From contig MBFK01000019.1 in assembly GCA_001704765.1 (NCBI GenBank), positions 32,356-96,355 of the forward strand: 64,000 nt of DNA, in the 5' to 3' direction. Position numbers and translations under genes: made by a program. Shown here piece by piece: positions 56,083 through 64,000 of the stretch. This DNA is from Sinorhizobium shofinae (lineage in GTDB: Bacteria > Pseudomonadota > Alphaproteobacteria > Rhizobiales > Rhizobiaceae). Positions within the stretch are counted from its first letter, which is position 1, and each line of letters starts with the position of its first letter. The notes under the pieces were generated by a model. It saw only the letters and a list, made by a program, of their open reading frames with translations. It ran no database searches and was not told where the DNA came from.

Positions 56083-57042
56083 TCACGATGGGCGCGCTAT
56101 CGGAAAAACAGTCTTTCGTTCGATGTCGTTCGTGACCGAATAGATCAGCACCTCCGTCGCTCTTCCGATGCGTTCACCGTCCAGGAGACGGACCATGTCA
56201 TCGATGCCGAGGACCGGGTTGGCGTCGATCGCCAGCACGAAGTCGCCTTCGCGCAGGCCCGCTTGATCGGCCGGACCCCCGGGCTCGACGCGGCGCAGGC
56301 GGACAGAGGTTTCTCCCGTCACCCCGGCGCGGAGCGCGACGCGGCGCGGCAGGGCGATCGTGTCGACCGCAACACCGATGAAGGCCCGGCGAACCCGTCC
56401 AAACCTCAGAATTTCGGAAATAACGAAATTAGCCGTATTCGAAGCCACCGCAAAGGCGATGCCCTGGGCGCCCTGGATAACCGCCGTGTTCACGCCGACG
56501 ATCTCGCCGGCCGACGAAACCAGCGGGCCGCCGGAATTGCCCGGATTGAGCGCGGCATCCGTCTGGATGACGTCGTCGATGAGCCGACCATTGGCCGCTC
56601 TGACCGACCGCCCGAGAGCCGAAACGACGCCGGCCGTGACCGTCCATTCGAAGCCGAGAGGGTTACCGATCGCGATCGCGATCTGGCCACGCTTCAGGCT
56701 CTTCGAGTCGCCAAGCGGCGCCCATGCGCTAAGGCCCGAATTGGCCCGGACCAAAGCGAGGTCCGTGTCGGGGTCCCGCCCGAGGATCCTGCCCTCGCCG
56801 CTATAGCCATCCGGCATCTTGAGGCGAATGCCGCGGGCGTTCTCAACGACATGGTTGTTGGTGACGATCAGCCCGTCCGGAGAGATCGCGAAGCCGGATC
56901 CCTGCCCACCCTGCCCGCCGGTCCTCTCAATCCGGCTGACGGCCGGGCCGACGCGGTCGACGGCATCTGTCACCGTTCGCGAATAGGCGTCGAGCAGTTC
57001 AGCGTCCGACGCCGCCTGAATGTCCTTGTCGATATAGCCCAT
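56083..57042 (-). CDS. Trypsin-like serine protease with PDZ domain (HtrA/DegP type)
   Basis: A 319-aa S1C protease. The triad is His in VTNNHVVE (about 64), Asp in DPDTDLALVR (about 94) and Ser in NPGNSGGPL (about 169). One PDZ domain occupies about 215-305 (VEPGGPADQAGLREGDFVLAI). There is no signal peptide or membrane helix, unlike periplasmic DegP, so it may act in the cytoplasm. The ATG at 57042 follows a GTG that could also start translation. Convergent with the dehydrogenase gene. Confidence 0.9.
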   Translation of the reverse strand: MGYIDKDIQAASDAELLDAYSRTVTDAVDRVGPAVSRIERTGGQGGQGSGFAISPDGLIVTNNHVVENARGIRLKMPDGYSGEGRILGRDPDTDLALVRANSGLSAWAPLGDSKSLKRGQIAIAIGNPLGFEWTVTAGVVSALGRSVRAANGRLIDDVIQTDAALNPGNSGGPLVSSAGEIVGVNTAVIQGAQGIAFAVASNTANFVISEILRFGRVRRAFIGVAVDTIALPRRVALRAGVTGETSVRLRRVEPGGPADQAGLREGDFVLAIDANPVLGIDDMVRLLDGERIGRATEVLIYSVTNDIERKTVFPIARPS

Positions 57043-57117
57043 CACCCATGTATCTCCGATAAGTCGAGCGAAATGCGGGCGGAAGAGGCGTCGCTCGCAT
57101 GGAAGGCGGTGCGTGAT

Positions 57118-57214
57118 CTACAGCGCCGTGCGCCTTTTCAGGCGCGCAAAGGTCGCTGTAGCACTTTGAATTGCTGCATGTTTTTACCCTTAAGGTACGT
57201 AAGGAAACATGCAG
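57118..57214 (-). repeat. Dispersed two-hairpin element, copy 3
   Basis: Hairpin I arms CTGCATGTTT (57174-57183) and AAACATGCAG (57205-57214); hairpin II outer arms CTACAGCG (57118-57125) and CGCTGTAG (57154-57161), all perfect. On the minus strand a 13-codon frame (MQQFKVLQRPLRA) runs from 57179 to the stop at 57138-57140, the same length as in the 37951 copy. Compared with that copy, base changes in one arm are matched in the other. It fills most of the 289-bp gap between the protease gene and the ABC ATPase gene. Confidence 0.85.
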
Positions 57215-57331
57215 TAGCGGAGGTGGACGGTCACCGGCCTGCGCTGGCACTGCTCATGATCGGTCGGTATTTCGATGCGGGAACGGCGCCACCGCCTTCC
57301 AGGAAGGAGATATGATCGCCGCCTCGTCCAT

Positions 57332-58126
57332 TCAAGCCGGCCTCAGGCGCTGACTTGCTTCGTCGGCCGTCAGCGCCGTCTCGCGGGTGCCGGAGACGAT
57401 GATCTCCAGCACCTCGTGCTCGTCGGTGTTCTTGATGTGACGGTCGCCGACATACTCGCCGCGCTTCAGCACCATGACCCGGTCGCCGACGGTAAAGATG
57501 TCGACGAGCCGGTGCGAGATGATGATCTGGGCAACGCCTTGCCTCTTCAGCTCGAGCATGGTCTCGAGCAGCCGCTCGGTCGCCATCACCGAAAGGTTGG
57601 CAGTCGGTTCGTCGAGGATGACGACGCGCGGCTCGAACGAGATCGCGCGGGCGATCGCCACGGATTGCTGGCGCCCGCCCGACAGGCTTTCGACCTTCTG
57701 GTAGACCGAGTTCACGTCGACCTTGAGGCGCTTCAGCACCCGATCGGCTTCCGCATACATCGCCCGCCGGTCGACGAATGGACCTTTCAGCGGCCAGCGG
57801 CCGAGGAAGATGTTCTGGCCGACATCCATATTTCCGCAGAGCGCGAAGTCCTGGTAGATCATCTCGATGCCGGCGTCGCGACTCTCATGCGGGCTCTTGA
57901 ACTGCACCGGCTGCCCGGCAACGAGGATTTCGCCCGCGTCGCGCTGATAGGCGCCTGTCAGGATTTTCATGAGCGTCGACTTGCCGGCCGAGTTGTCGCC
58001 GACGAGGCCGAGGATTTCGCCGGGGTAGAGGACGAGATCGACCTTGCGAAGCGCCTGCACGGCGCCGAAGGCCTTTTCGATGCCGCGCATTTCGACAATT
58101 GGCTGGGGCGATTGCGTATCAACCAT
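57332..58126 (-). CDS. ABC transporter ATP-binding protein, single domain (FrcA-like)
   Basis: A 264-aa sugar ABC ATPase with a single domain, unlike RbsA. Walker A is GDNSAGKST near residue 45, where the usual Gly before AGKS is Ser; the signature is LSGGRQQSVAIARA and Walker B VVILDEPTANL. The ATG at 58126 overlaps the permease gene stop by eight bases. With the fused permease and binding protein upstream it completes a ribose/fructose-class importer. Confidence 0.9.
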   Translation of the reverse strand: MVDTQSPQPIVEMRGIEKAFGAVQALRKVDLVLYPGEILGLVGDNSAGKSTLMKILTGAYQRDAGEILVAGQPVQFKSPHESRDAGIEMIYQDFALCGNMDVGQNIFLGRWPLKGPFVDRRAMYAEADRVLKRLKVDVNSVYQKVESLSGGRQQSVAIARAISFEPRVVILDEPTANLSVMATERLLETMLELKRQGVAQIIISHRLVDIFTVGDRVMVLKRGEYVGDRHIKNTDEHEVLEIIVSGTRETALTADEASQRLRPA

Positions 58127-60395
58127 GGCTGCCCGCTCCTGTTGGCGCCCGCCTCGCGAAGCGCGCACGCAGAGTTCCAAGGATGTTGGCCTGGCGCACC
58201 CATATGTCGATCAGCACGGCGACGATCAGGATGACGCCGATGAAGACGTTGATCCAGTGCTGCGGCATGGCAAACCCCTGGACGTTCAGTTGCAGCAGAG
58301 CCCGGATCAGCGTGATGACGGCGGCCCCAGCGAGCGAGCCGATCATCGTCCCATGGCCACCGAAGATCGACCCGCCGCCGATGATCACCGAGGCGATGGC
58401 GTCGAGTTCGCGGAACTGGCCGGCAACCGGGTTGAAGCTGCGGAAATAGGCGACGTTGATAAGCCCGGCCATGGTCGCACAGAGCGCCGCCAGCATCAGC
58501 GAGAGGAAGCGTATGCGGCTGGTGTTGATGCCAGCATAGGCCGCCGCCCGCAGATTGCCGCCGGTGGCGCAGACCTTCAGCCCGAACGGCGTATAGGCAA
58601 GCACGATGCCGGCGACCACGGCAACGAAGAACATCCAGACCGTCTGGACGCTGACGACCTCGGTGACGGTGCGGAGGATGCCCGGCGGCAGCGAGACGCC
58701 GAAATAAAGGAGGACGTCGCTCATCTTGCGACCAATGAGATTGTAGGCCTCGGTCCAGCCGGTCAATTGTTGCCCGGCAACGAACCAGGCGGCCAGGCCG
58801 CGGGCGATGTAGAACATGCCGAGCGTGGCGATGAAGGAGGGCAATTTGAAACCGACGGTCACGGTGGCGTTGACAAGCCCCGCGGCCATGCCGGCGAGCA
58901 GGCCCATCGCGATCGCCGTCATCGGATCGGCGCCCAGCACCTTCAGGAAATAGGCCGCCGTACTGCCGGCAAGCGCGAGCACCGCGCCGACGGAGAGATC
59001 GATGTCTCCGGCCGCGATCACATAGGTGAGCCCGATCGTGATCAGCGCCAGCTCCGTATAGTTGAGCAGGATGGCGAATGTATTGGAGAGGTTCCACCAA
59101 TAGTCCGGCCGAAGGGCAAGTCCCGTGAGCCACAGAACGGCTGCAAGGATGATGGCGAGCGCATCGCGCCGCGTCAGGAATTTGCCGAGCCCTGTCGCCG
59201 ACAGCGCCATGTCCGCCGCCATCGCTCCCTTGGTCTGGACGCCCTCAAGGGCGATGCCACCCACCTCCATGGCCGCAGGCGGCGGCCGCCGGCGCAACCA
59301 GGCCCAGAAGCGGGCCAGCACCTGCCGGCGAATGAGATAGGGTTCGATGAGCACGGCGATGACGAGGAGAACGCCGAGGAAGACCAGCACCGCCCCTGCC
59401 GGCAGCGTATAGCGGGCACCGACCGCAATGCTCTCGCCGTCGATGACGACGGTGCGCGTGATCGGCCAGCCCTCCCGCAGCACCTTGTCGATAAGGACGA
59501 CCAGCGCCGCGCCGAGGCAAGACCCGACGACCCGGCCGCGGCCTCCGAGGATCGATGCGCCGCCGATGATCACCGAGGCGATCACGGTAAGTTCCCAGCT
59601 GACGCCATAAAGCGGGGTCACGCCCTTGTCCTGGGCAGCTGCCAAGAGGGCGGCGACGGTCGCCGCGAGTGAAGAGATCAGATAAGCGCGGATACGCACC
59701 CAATTCGCCGGGATGCCGGCATATACGGCCGCCTGTTCGTTGCCGCCAGTGGCGAAGGTCTCGTAGCCCCATCGTGTCTTGGCGAGCACGATCGCCCCGG
59801 CCGCGGCGACGATGGCGAAGGCGGCGATCTGGTTGTTGAAGCCGAGGACATTCGTCTCGCCTAAGTGAAAGAAAAGCGGGTCGTCCCTGGCCTTGCCCGA
59901 ATAGTAGATCGCCTGGCCATGCGTCAGCGCCAGCACGAAACCGCGGCCGATGAACAGCATCGTCAGAGTGGCGATGAAGGCCGGCACTTTCAGGAGCGTG
60001 ACGAGCACGCCGTTGACGAGGCCGATTGCGGCGCCGAGAAGCAGGCAGAGGACGATGGTGGCGACGATGCCGAAATCGAGAAAGCTCGGCGCGAAGAGCC
60101 TCGCGAAAACGACTGCGATCAGCCCATAGGTTGAGCCGACGGAAAGATCGAGATCCTTGTTGACGATGACGAAGGTCATGCCGACGGCGATGATCCCGAC
60201 GCGGGAGGTGTCGCGAAGCAGCGCGTGTAGACCCTCGGTCGAGCCGAAAAAAGTCGGGTTGACGACCGCTCCGCCAAAAAAGAGCAGCATGATGAAAACG
60301 AGGAGCCCGGCCTCCCAGCTGCCGGCGAGTTGGGAGGGAGCGCGGCTGAGCGATGCCGTCGCGGTTTTTTCCATGGATTTCTTCCGCTCACTCAT
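58119..60395 (-). CDS. ABC transporter permease, two RbsC-type units fused
   Basis: About 758 aa, twice the normal permease length. Two homologous halves, about 25-355 and 410-750, each carry the RbsC marks: VIVNKDLDLSVGSTYGLIAV and ATGGNEQAAVYAGIPAN in the first, VIAAGDIDLSVGAVLALAGS and ATGGNLRAAAYAGINTS in the second, each with GGGSI/GGASI-type ends. A cytoplasmic linker (about 355-410) joins them. The heteromeric channel is thus one chain. The ATG at 60395 or 60374 may be used. Confidence 0.9.
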   Translation of the reverse strand: MSERKKSMEKTATASLSRAPSQLAGSWEAGLLVFIMLLFFGGAVVNPTFFGSTEGLHALLRDTSRVGIIAVGMTFVIVNKDLDLSVGSTYGLIAVVFARLFAPSFLDFGIVATIVLCLLLGAAIGLVNGVLVTLLKVPAFIATLTMLFIGRGFVLALTHGQAIYYSGKARDDPLFFHLGETNVLGFNNQIAAFAIVAAAGAIVLAKTRWGYETFATGGNEQAAVYAGIPANWVRIRAYLISSLAATVAALLAAAQDKGVTPLYGVSWELTVIASVIIGGASILGGRGRVVGSCLGAALVVLIDKVLREGWPITRTVVIDGESIAVGARYTLPAGAVLVFLGVLLVIAVLIEPYLIRRQVLARFWAWLRRRPPPAAMEVGGIALEGVQTKGAMAADMALSATGLGKFLTRRDALAIILAAVLWLTGLALRPDYWWNLSNTFAILLNYTELALITIGLTYVIAAGDIDLSVGAVLALAGSTAAYFLKVLGADPMTAIAMGLLAGMAAGLVNATVTVGFKLPSFIATLGMFYIARGLAAWFVAGQQLTGWTEAYNLIGRKMSDVLLYFGVSLPPGILRTVTEVVSVQTVWMFFVAVVAGIVLAYTPFGLKVCATGGNLRAAAYAGINTSRIRFLSLMLAALCATMAGLINVAYFRSFNPVAGQFRELDAIASVIIGGGSIFGGHGTMIGSLAGAAVITLIRALLQLNVQGFAMPQHWINVFIGVILIVAVLIDIWVRQANILGTLRARFARRAPTGAGSHG

Positions 60396-60515
60396 CACTG
60401 CCCTGCGGCCCGAGCTGTCACGCCTCACGGCGGCGATCGACTCCCGCAGTTGGAGCGGGACTCGGGCGGAAGACGACCTCCCGCCTTTTCGGTCCCGCCC
60501 ACAGATCCAGCACGA

Positions 60516-61598
60516 TCAGTTTTCAAACCGCTTGCCGACCTTTGCCACGTTATCCTTCGTCACGAGCTGGGCGCGCGTGTCGAGGTTGGCGGCCGAGATG
60601 CCGCGGTCTATCTGCAGATAGAGCTGCATGACCGGCCAGAAGCCCTGCAGGAAAGGCTGTTGGCCGAGCGAGCCGGTCAGGTTGCCGGCGGCGATACCTT
60701 CCTGCTGTGCCGGACCGAGGTCGAAGCCGAAGGCGCAGAACTTGCCCGTCCAGCCCATCTGCTCCACCGCCTTGACGAGCGGTGGCGTGAAGACGTTGTT
60801 GGCCGTGAACGCACCGACCGCGTCGCCGCGCGATTCAAAGAGCGTCACGAGCGCGTTGACCGGATCGTTCGGGTTCGTGTCGATGCCGACATTCTCCGGT
60901 CCAGCATCGACCTTGAAGGCCTCCAGCTTGCCGGCGTCCTTCAGCGTCTTGACGATCGCATTGAAGGCAGAGGTGACGCGATTGTTCACCTCGATGTTGC
61001 CCATTGCAGTCGATGAAGGCAGCAGGATCGAGCCGCTGGTCTTGCCGCTGTCGAGCACGCATTTGGCAAGCGCCTCGCCGCCGATTGCGGCCGCCGAGGC
61101 ATCCTGGCCGGTGTGGCTGATGCCGCTGCGGTTGAGCAACGTGTCATCAAAGGAGTTCGTCGTGGCAACCGGTATGCCAGCCGCTTCGGCTGCCTTGACG
61201 ATGTCGTTATAGGCGCCGACCTGCGGCGTCGTCATGATGATCCCGTCGATTTTCGGATCGCGTATGATCTGGTTGAGGATCTCGATTTCGCGCGCCGGGT
61301 CGTCCACCGGCGATTCCGAGCCGAGCAGCAGGATCTCGGCGCCGATCATGTTGCCGGCCACCTTCGCCCCGACATAGACCGGATCGAAGAAACCGTTGCC
61401 GGCCGTGTGGGTCACGATCGCGAAGGTCAGATGACCGTCGGCGGAATGGAAGTCTTTGGTTTCCGGGGCTTCCTTGGCGGCTTCGTCGAAATTATAGCCG
61501 CCGACGGCTTTCTCGACGCTGCCCGATTGCGCAAATGTAGATGTTACGCCAACTGATAACGCCGCGGCGGAGACCGCGGAGAGCAAAATTCGCCTCAT
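60516..61598 (-). CDS. Sugar ABC transporter, periplasmic binding protein (RbsB type)
   Basis: A 360-aa type I binding protein with signal peptide (to about residue 23, TSTFAQ). Ligand-domain segments are LTFAIVTHTAGNGFFDPVYVGAK, KIDGIIMTTPQVGAYNDIVKA, GAFTANNVFTPPLVKAV and GFDLGPAQQEGIAAG. It is the first gene of the operon, followed by the fused permease and single ATPase. The sugar ligand is not known from sequence. Confidence 0.92.
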   Translation of the reverse strand: MRRILLSAVSAAALSVGVTSTFAQSGSVEKAVGGYNFDEAAKEAPETKDFHSADGHLTFAIVTHTAGNGFFDPVYVGAKVAGNMIGAEILLLGSESPVDDPAREIEILNQIIRDPKIDGIIMTTPQVGAYNDIVKAAEAAGIPVATTNSFDDTLLNRSGISHTGQDASAAAIGGEALAKCVLDSGKTSGSILLPSSTAMGNIEVNNRVTSAFNAIVKTLKDAGKLEAFKVDAGPENVGIDTNPNDPVNALVTLFESRGDAVGAFTANNVFTPPLVKAVEQMGWTGKFCAFGFDLGPAQQEGIAAGNLTGSLGQQPFLQGFWPVMQLYLQIDRGISAANLDTRAQLVTKDNVAKVGKRFEN

Positions 61599-62015
61599 AG
61601 CTTTCCTCCCTCATCACGCCTGTGCTGTTTCTGACAACCAGAGCCTGCGTGATTGCTTCCCAATGGCTAGAGTGGGAAACGGGTGGAAAACCACGTACAC
61701 CTTGCCCCCTCCCGCTCTAAGTATCAGCGGGCGAAAGCGGTTCGAGCGCAGTTTTCGAGAGGTGCGCCGAAGGCTTCCTCCCATTCGCCTATTTTCTGCG
61801 CAGTTAGAGCACAAGTAAATGGCGAACTTTTTGTACGGCGGAACGGGCCGGCCCTCCTCCGTTCCTTCCCGAGCATGCGAATTCCGCAGGCGCTATCCGT
61901 TTCGCGCAGCCTTTTTGAACCGCGTCACTGCGGACGGTTGATGGACAGGTTCAGAGGGACAACATCCCGTCATCACGAGCGCTATCTGCTCGCGATCATT
62001 CGAAAGGGAATAAGA
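61599..62015. promoter_or_regulatory. Divergent intergenic region with TTCCCA-N10-TGGGAA repeat
   Basis: A 417-bp gap between the binding-protein gene and the carbonic anhydrase gene. TTCCCA (61657-61662) and TGGGAA (61673-61678) form a 6-bp inverted repeat about 60-80 bp before the binding-protein start, a possible operator. I see no RNA gene or convincing small protein in the rest. Confidence 0.35.
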
Positions 62016-62765
62016 ATGGAAAGGCGTGATTTCCTCCGGGGCCTGGCCTTGCTTGCCGCTTGCCCGCTCTGCGTAAAGACGGCTTACGCCGCCGAAGGCG
62101 TGCATTGGAGCTATGAAGGCGAAGAGGGCCCGGAGCATTGGGGTTCCTTGAGCAAGGAGAACGGTGCCTGTTCGGCCGGCTCGCAGCAATCGCCGATCGA
62201 CATCCGGGGCGCGATCAAGGCCGATATCCCGGACCTCGCGACCGACTGGAAGAGCGGCGGCACGATCCTCAACAACGGCCACACGATCCAGGTGAAGGCC
62301 GCCGGCGGCACGCTGCGGCGCGGCGACAAGACCTACGATCTGGTGCAATACCATTTCCATGCGCCGAGCGAGCATCTGGTTGACGGCAAGAGCTTCCCGA
62401 TGGAAGTGCATTTCGTCCACAAGCACGCCGAAACCGGCGCGCTCGGCGTGCTCGGCGTTTTCCTTGTCCCCGGTGCGGCCAACCCGACCTTCGCGAGCCT
62501 CGCGGCGAAATTCCCGCAGAAGGCTGGCGAAGAGACCCCGCTCGACGCCGTCGATCCGAAGGGCCTTTTGCCCGCCTCGCTCAAATACTGGGCCTATGAA
62601 GGATCGCTCACCACCCCGCCCTGCAGCGAGATCGTCGACTGGATGGTAGCGATGGAACCGATCGAGGTTGATCCTGCCGACGTCAAGAAGTTCACCGCGC
62701 TCTATTCGATGAATGCGCGACCGGCGCTTGCCGGCAACCGCCGCTACGTTCTGAGCTCCAGTTGA
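62016..62765 (+). CDS. Alpha-class carbonic anhydrase, exported
   Basis: A 249-aa periplasmic alpha-carbonic anhydrase hydrating CO2. The N-terminus MERRDFLRGLALLAACPLC is a twin-arginine-type signal. The domain shows SQQSPIDIRGA, the zinc histidines in QYHFHAPSEH and EVHFVHKHAE, and YEGSLTTPPCSEIVDW near the end. The ATG at 62016 has AAGGG upstream; the long frame upstream is not part of the family. Confidence 0.95.
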   Translation: MERRDFLRGLALLAACPLCVKTAYAAEGVHWSYEGEEGPEHWGSLSKENGACSAGSQQSPIDIRGAIKADIPDLATDWKSGGTILNNGHTIQVKAAGGTLRRGDKTYDLVQYHFHAPSEHLVDGKSFPMEVHFVHKHAETGALGVLGVFLVPGAANPTFASLAAKFPQKAGEETPLDAVDPKGLLPASLKYWAYEGSLTTPPCSEIVDWMVAMEPIEVDPADVKKFTALYSMNARPALAGNRRYVLSSS

Positions 62766-62966
62766 TCAGCGCTTTCAGCGGCTGTCGCTTCTCCTGACGG
62801 CCGCTGGCCCACCTCGGCAAGGCGTCGCTTTGCCGGGGTGGTTTCCTTCGCGCGATCGCGTGTCCTGAGCAATGCTTGCGAAAAGAGCCCTTCGCTGCAA
62901 GTGTCCTCGGGGACAAAAAAGAGCCACCCCATGGTTCGATGGCTCCATCAGCGACGAGGGCAATCA

Positions 62967-63716
62967 ATGTTCGATCTCAACGGCAAGACCGCGCTGGTCA
63001 CAGGCGGCGGACGCGGGCTTGGCCTGGAAATGGCAAAGGCGCTCGCAAAGGCTGGCGCCTGGACGGTGATCAACGGCCGCAACCGGCAAAGCCTCGACGA
63101 GGCGCGCGAGCGGCTTGCCGGCGACGGTATTGCAATCGGCACCGCGCCGGGCGATATCACGCGGGATGTCAGAGCGATCCTCGCCCAGGCGACCGAGAAG
63201 ACCGGCCAGCTCGATATTCTCATTCATGCGGTTGGCGAGCGCGACAGGCGCGGTACCGAAGCGATGGAGCCGGAGGATTTTGCGCAGCTCCTGAATACGG
63301 ATCTGACCGCGGCCTATGCCGTCGCGAGGACCGCCCTTCCGCTCCTGCAGCGTTCCACAGCCGGCCGGCTGATCTTCGTGACGTCGATCGCCGCCTTTGC
63401 CGCCCGCGCAGGCGATCCGGCCTATACGGCAGCGAAAGGCGGGCTCTCGGCGCTGACGCGCTCGCTTGCGGTCGAGCTCGGCGCCGACAACCTCACTGTC
63501 AACGCAATCGCGCCCGGCTGGTTCGCAACCGAGACCAACGCGCATCTCGCAGCCGATCCGGCGCTCCAGGCCTTCATCGAGGTACGCATCCCGCTGAAAC
63601 GCTGGGGGCGGCCAGAGGAGATCGCCCCGGCTGCCGTCTTCCTCGCCTCGCCGGCGGCAAGCTTCGTCAACGGTATTACCCTCACCGTCGATGGCGGCAT
63701 GACCGTGCAGATGTGA
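62967..63716 (+). CDS. Short-chain dehydrogenase/reductase (gluconate 5-dehydrogenase-like)
   Basis: A 249-aa classical SDR: TALVTGGGRGLGLEMA near residue 8, HAVGERD in place of the usual NNAG, catalytic Ser in FVTSIAAF and YTAAKGG, and VNAIAPGWFATETN. The ATG at 62967 has GAGGG upstream; a longer frame has no support. The altered NNAG (the Asn is replaced) is unusual. It resembles gluconate 5-dehydrogenases, but the substrate is uncertain. Confidence 0.85.
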   Translation: MFDLNGKTALVTGGGRGLGLEMAKALAKAGAWTVINGRNRQSLDEARERLAGDGIAIGTAPGDITRDVRAILAQATEKTGQLDILIHAVGERDRRGTEAMEPEDFAQLLNTDLTAAYAVARTALPLLQRSTAGRLIFVTSIAAFAARAGDPAYTAAKGGLSALTRSLAVELGADNLTVNAIAPGWFATETNAHLAADPALQAFIEVRIPLKRWGRPEEIAPAAVFLASPAASFVNGITLTVDGGMTVQM

Positions 63717-63793
63717 AGGGATCGGTCCTGATTTTTCCCCACCTCCGCGGCGGCAAGGCCCCTGGCCTTCGCGGCATTCCCCGCTAAACCGTG

Positions 63794-64000
63794 TCAGGCG
63801 GTCAGCTCCGCCAGCCGCTCCCCACAAAGCACGTCAACGAGGCAATGAAGATGTTCAGTCCGCTCCATGAGCCAGGCGAGCGCATCCTCGGAAATCTCAA
63901 AGTGCTTCGAGTAACGCGACTTCACATAGGCCTCATTGAGGATGTTGTACCAGGCTGTAAAACGGTGCTGGTCGCGCGGCCAGGCATCGACCAGCCGACG
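63794..64000 (-). CDS. HEPN-like C-terminal fragment (5' end outside window)
   Basis: The frame is open from the window edge to the TGA at 63794-63796, giving 68 residues beginning RRLVDAWPRDQHRFTAWYNI and containing LNEAYVKSRYSKHFEISEDA and LAWLMERTEHLHCLVDVLC. The helical pattern with AYVKSRYS resembles the C-terminal HEPN part of nucleotidyltransferase-HEPN proteins. The N-terminal domain lies outside the window, so this is a family guess. Confidence 0.6.
   Translation of the reverse strand, partial: RRLVDAWPRDQHRFTAWYNILNEAYVKSRYSKHFEISEDALAWLMERTEHLHCLVDVLCGERLAELTA

Noticed and set aside
58044..59672. A 542-codon open frame opposite the fused permease gene
   Set aside because: Charged, repetitive composition without domains; it mirrors the permease codons.
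57332..60395. The fused permease as two genes with a missed stop
   Set aside because: The frame runs without interruption through a plausible linker, and both halves are full length; kept as one gene.

Overview
The window reads as a carbon- and nitrogen-scavenging segment of a large replicon from the Rhizobiaceae, most likely Sinorhizobium/Ensifer and probably a pSymB-like chromid. The evidence is high GC with rhizobial codon use, many sugar and acid ABC transporters, type II glutamine synthetase beside a divergent gstI-type gene, the inositol transporter ibpA-iatA-iatP, and a ligD-ku pair. The genus assignment is inference from gene content. I saw no rRNA, tRNA, CRISPR array, insertion sequence or replication origin.

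Region 1 (1-11.7 kb) is a four-carbon sugar-acid (tetronate) catabolic locus. On the minus strand lie a LacI regulator with otnC, then a GntR regulator, denD, an SDR, an ABC ATPase and a substrate-binding protein cut by the window edge. On the plus strand lie an MFS carrier, ltnD, otnI and otnK. LtnD and DenD make 2-oxo-tetronate, OtnI isomerises it, OtnK phosphorylates it, and OtnC decarboxylates it to dihydroxyacetone phosphate. Three near-identical palindromes separate lacI from the carrier gene, and a two-tier palindrome precedes gntR.

Region 2 (11.7-22.6 kb) feeds glyoxylate into central metabolism: gcl, hyi, glxR, ttuD and allA (ureidoglycolate lyase) on the minus strand. An IclR regulator diverges from gcl across repeated 17-bp sites. 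A LysR gene diverges from a DctA-type carrier followed by allE (ureidoglycine aminohydrolase), which suggests purine/ureide nitrogen use. A DUF930 protein lies at the left edge.

Region 3 (22.7-29.7 kb) is a DNA-repair block: ligD, ku, a protein with a BRCT-like N-terminus and TPR C-terminus whose start overlaps the ku stop, an alpha/beta hydrolase and an exonuclease III family enzyme, then an unrelated dehydrogenase.

Region 4 (29.7-42.7 kb) holds a TIM-barrel inositol-type isomerase and the ibpA-iatA-iatP transporter, both promoters carrying GGAA-N6-TTCC sites. The tctE/tctD two-component pair follows, divergent from a binding protein and tctCBA (tripartite tricarboxylate transport).

Region 5 (42.7-64 kb) has an LHPP-like HAD phosphatase, glnII with a sigma-54 promoter and gstI, an ABC operon with two odd accessory genes (a SUMF1-fold protein lacking the FGE cysteines and a ScyD-type propeller), a glycosyltransferase, a GntR/polyol-dehydrogenase pair, an HtrA-type protease, an RbsABC-class system with a fused double permease, an alpha-carbonic anhydrase, an SDR, and the C-terminus of a HEPN-like protein.

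The least explained structure is a ~100-bp element present three times (27127-27227, 37951-38054, 57118-57214). It has two hairpins with compensating changes between copies and a 13-codon frame inside two of them.
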